Source: an uncultured Ignavibacteriales bacterium
GTDB taxonomy: Bacteria > Bacteroidota > Ignavibacteria > Ignavibacteriales > Ignavibacteriaceae
Assembly: GCA_903915485.1 (NCBI GenBank)
Contig: CAIWTC010000675.1
Location: 1 to 7,518 of the forward strand
Reading direction: 5' to 3'
Length of the DNA: 7,518 nucleotides
Both the position numbers and the translations under genes were made by a program. Below the pieces are notes generated by a model. That model ran no database searches. It was not told the DNA's origin and saw only the letters and a program-made list of their open reading frames with translations. Numbering within the stretch: the stretch's first letter is position 1; each line of letters starts with the position of its first letter. Positions 6,863 to 7,518 of the stretch are shown here, piece after piece.

Positions 6863-7491
6863 GTAATTCAATTAAGATAGTTATGAAGGATTTGTCAATC
6901 GTCAGGGAGGGCGTCGATTACTTTGAAAAATATTCGGTTAATAATTTCTCTTCTGAATTTATGGCAAATGCTGATGGCGGAGTTTATTCGGTAACTGCGG
7001 AAGAAACACAAAACGCTGATGACTTGTTTAAGGTTCTGTGTGGAATTAAGAACCAGAAGTCAGGAAGTTATTCTATTAAATTAGATGCCGGTGGGGATTG
7101 CAGTAAAGTGATTTTTATCCCTGCCATAAACTCTTCCATTCCTTGGCTGAATGTCATTGATAATATTAAGCTATGCGGTAAAGGAAATTTGGGACTGCCC
7201 GATAATATTCTCCTGCAGCAGGCACTTCTGCTTGCAGGATTAGAAGGTTATGAGAAGCACATTCCTCATAGAAAAAGTGTTGGTTTTCGAATAAGAATAG
7301 CCATTGCCCGTGCTTTGTCATTCGCACCGAAAGTTTTGTTTATCGCTGATTTCCTATCCAAGGTTGATAACCAAACCAAGCAGGAACTCCTTGATATACT
7401 CGAAACAATTTCTAAAGAAATGAAAATAGCAATTTTCATCTCAACGCCTCAGAATGTGAGCATAAATTCAAAAGGCAGTTTTAAATTATAA
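6859..7491 (+). CDS. Degenerate ABC ATPase-like protein (probable pseudo-ATPase, NitT/TauT type)
   Basis: This 210-residue protein aligns along its length with SsuB/TauB-type ATPases. The start at 6859 is preferred to 6844 because of the GGAGG at 6846 and the ATGA overlap with the permease. Recognisable landmarks are LFKVLCGI after the P-loop position, SSIPWLNVIDNI (93-103, the family LLPW-TV-N signal), RIAIARAL (146-153) and the D-loop Asp D170. The catalytic parts are altered. Walker A GxSGxGKST is AEETQNADD (47-55), with the Lys now Ala and the Ser/Thr now Asp. The Q-loop Gln is Ile87. The signature LSGG is KSVG (139-142). Walker B DE is AD (163-164), and the H-loop His is missing (STPQ, 195-198). 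ATP hydrolysis is not expected. The frame is open and tightly coupled, so it is probably expressed and may be a structural or regulatory partner of the membrane protein. Confidence 0.65.
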   Translation: MSNSIKIVMKDLSIVREGVDYFEKYSVNNFSSEFMANADGGVYSVTAEETQNADDLFKVLCGIKNQKSGSYSIKLDAGGDCSKVIFIPAINSSIPWLNVIDNIKLCGKGNLGLPDNILLQQALLLAGLEGYEKHIPHRKSVGFRIRIAIARALSFAPKVLFIADFLSKVDNQTKQELLDILETISKEMKIAIFISTPQNVSINSKGSFKL

Positions 7492-7508
7492 GTAATGAAT
7501 TATTGATT

Positions 7509-7518
7509 ATGAAAATGA
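7509..7518 (+). CDS. Possible start of a further gene, cut by the right edge
   Basis: An ATG at 7509 opens MKM and runs off the window, 17 nt after the ATPase-like stop. The close spacing suggests the operon continues, perhaps with a binding protein or an intact ATPase. Only three codons are visible and there is no Shine-Dalgarno, so this is a guess. Confidence 0.25.

Overview
The window looks like a stretch of chromosome from a low-GC member of the Bacteroidota/Chlorobi (FCB) superphylum, with Ignavibacteria as the best guess. The evidence is a very heme-rich multiheme cytochrome paired with an outer-membrane barrel, a TPR-aroE gene pair, mostly weak Shine-Dalgarno sequences, and a promoter-like TAnnTTTG element of the kind known from Bacteroidota. 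This assignment is inference; no marker gene settles it.

Region 1 (1-3666, + strand) is a two-gene unit for extracellular electron transfer. The first gene is cut by the left edge of the window. It encodes a c-type cytochrome with 29 CXXCH motifs in about 690 visible residues. The motifs fall into nine consecutive triheme modules of about 72 residues, and six of these modules form a 2 x (A-B-C) super-repeat. Each module carries three extra conserved histidines, one per heme, which suggests bis-His ligation throughout. The stop codon overlaps (ATGA) the start of a 531-residue secreted, beta-rich protein that ends in Phe and is probably an outer-membrane beta-barrel. Together they look like a porin-cytochrome conduit in which the cytochrome is a chain of c7-like domains in one polypeptide.

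Region 2 (3667-5976, - strand) holds a TPR-repeat protein followed by shikimate dehydrogenase (aroE), 18 nt apart and probably co-transcribed. The aroE stop codon abuts the barrel-gene stop codon with no intergenic base, so the two transcripts converge.

Region 3 (5977-6229) is an AT-rich divergent intergenic region. It has a good Bacteroidota-type promoter candidate facing right, a perfect 17-bp palindrome just downstream of it, and a weaker promoter candidate facing left.

Region 4 (6230-7518, + strand) is an ABC-transporter-like pair: a five-helix permease-like membrane protein and an ATPase-like protein joined by an ATGA overlap. Both align with the NitT/TauT (SsuC/SsuB) import family. The ATPase-like protein has lost its Walker A, Q-loop, Walker B and H-loop residues and part of its signature motif, and the permease has lost a recognisable EAA loop. 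Both reading frames are intact, so this looks like a pseudo-ATPase system with a changed role rather than simple decay. A further gene may start at 7509.

The points of most interest are the concatenated triheme wire with its partner barrel and the co-degenerate ABC pair.
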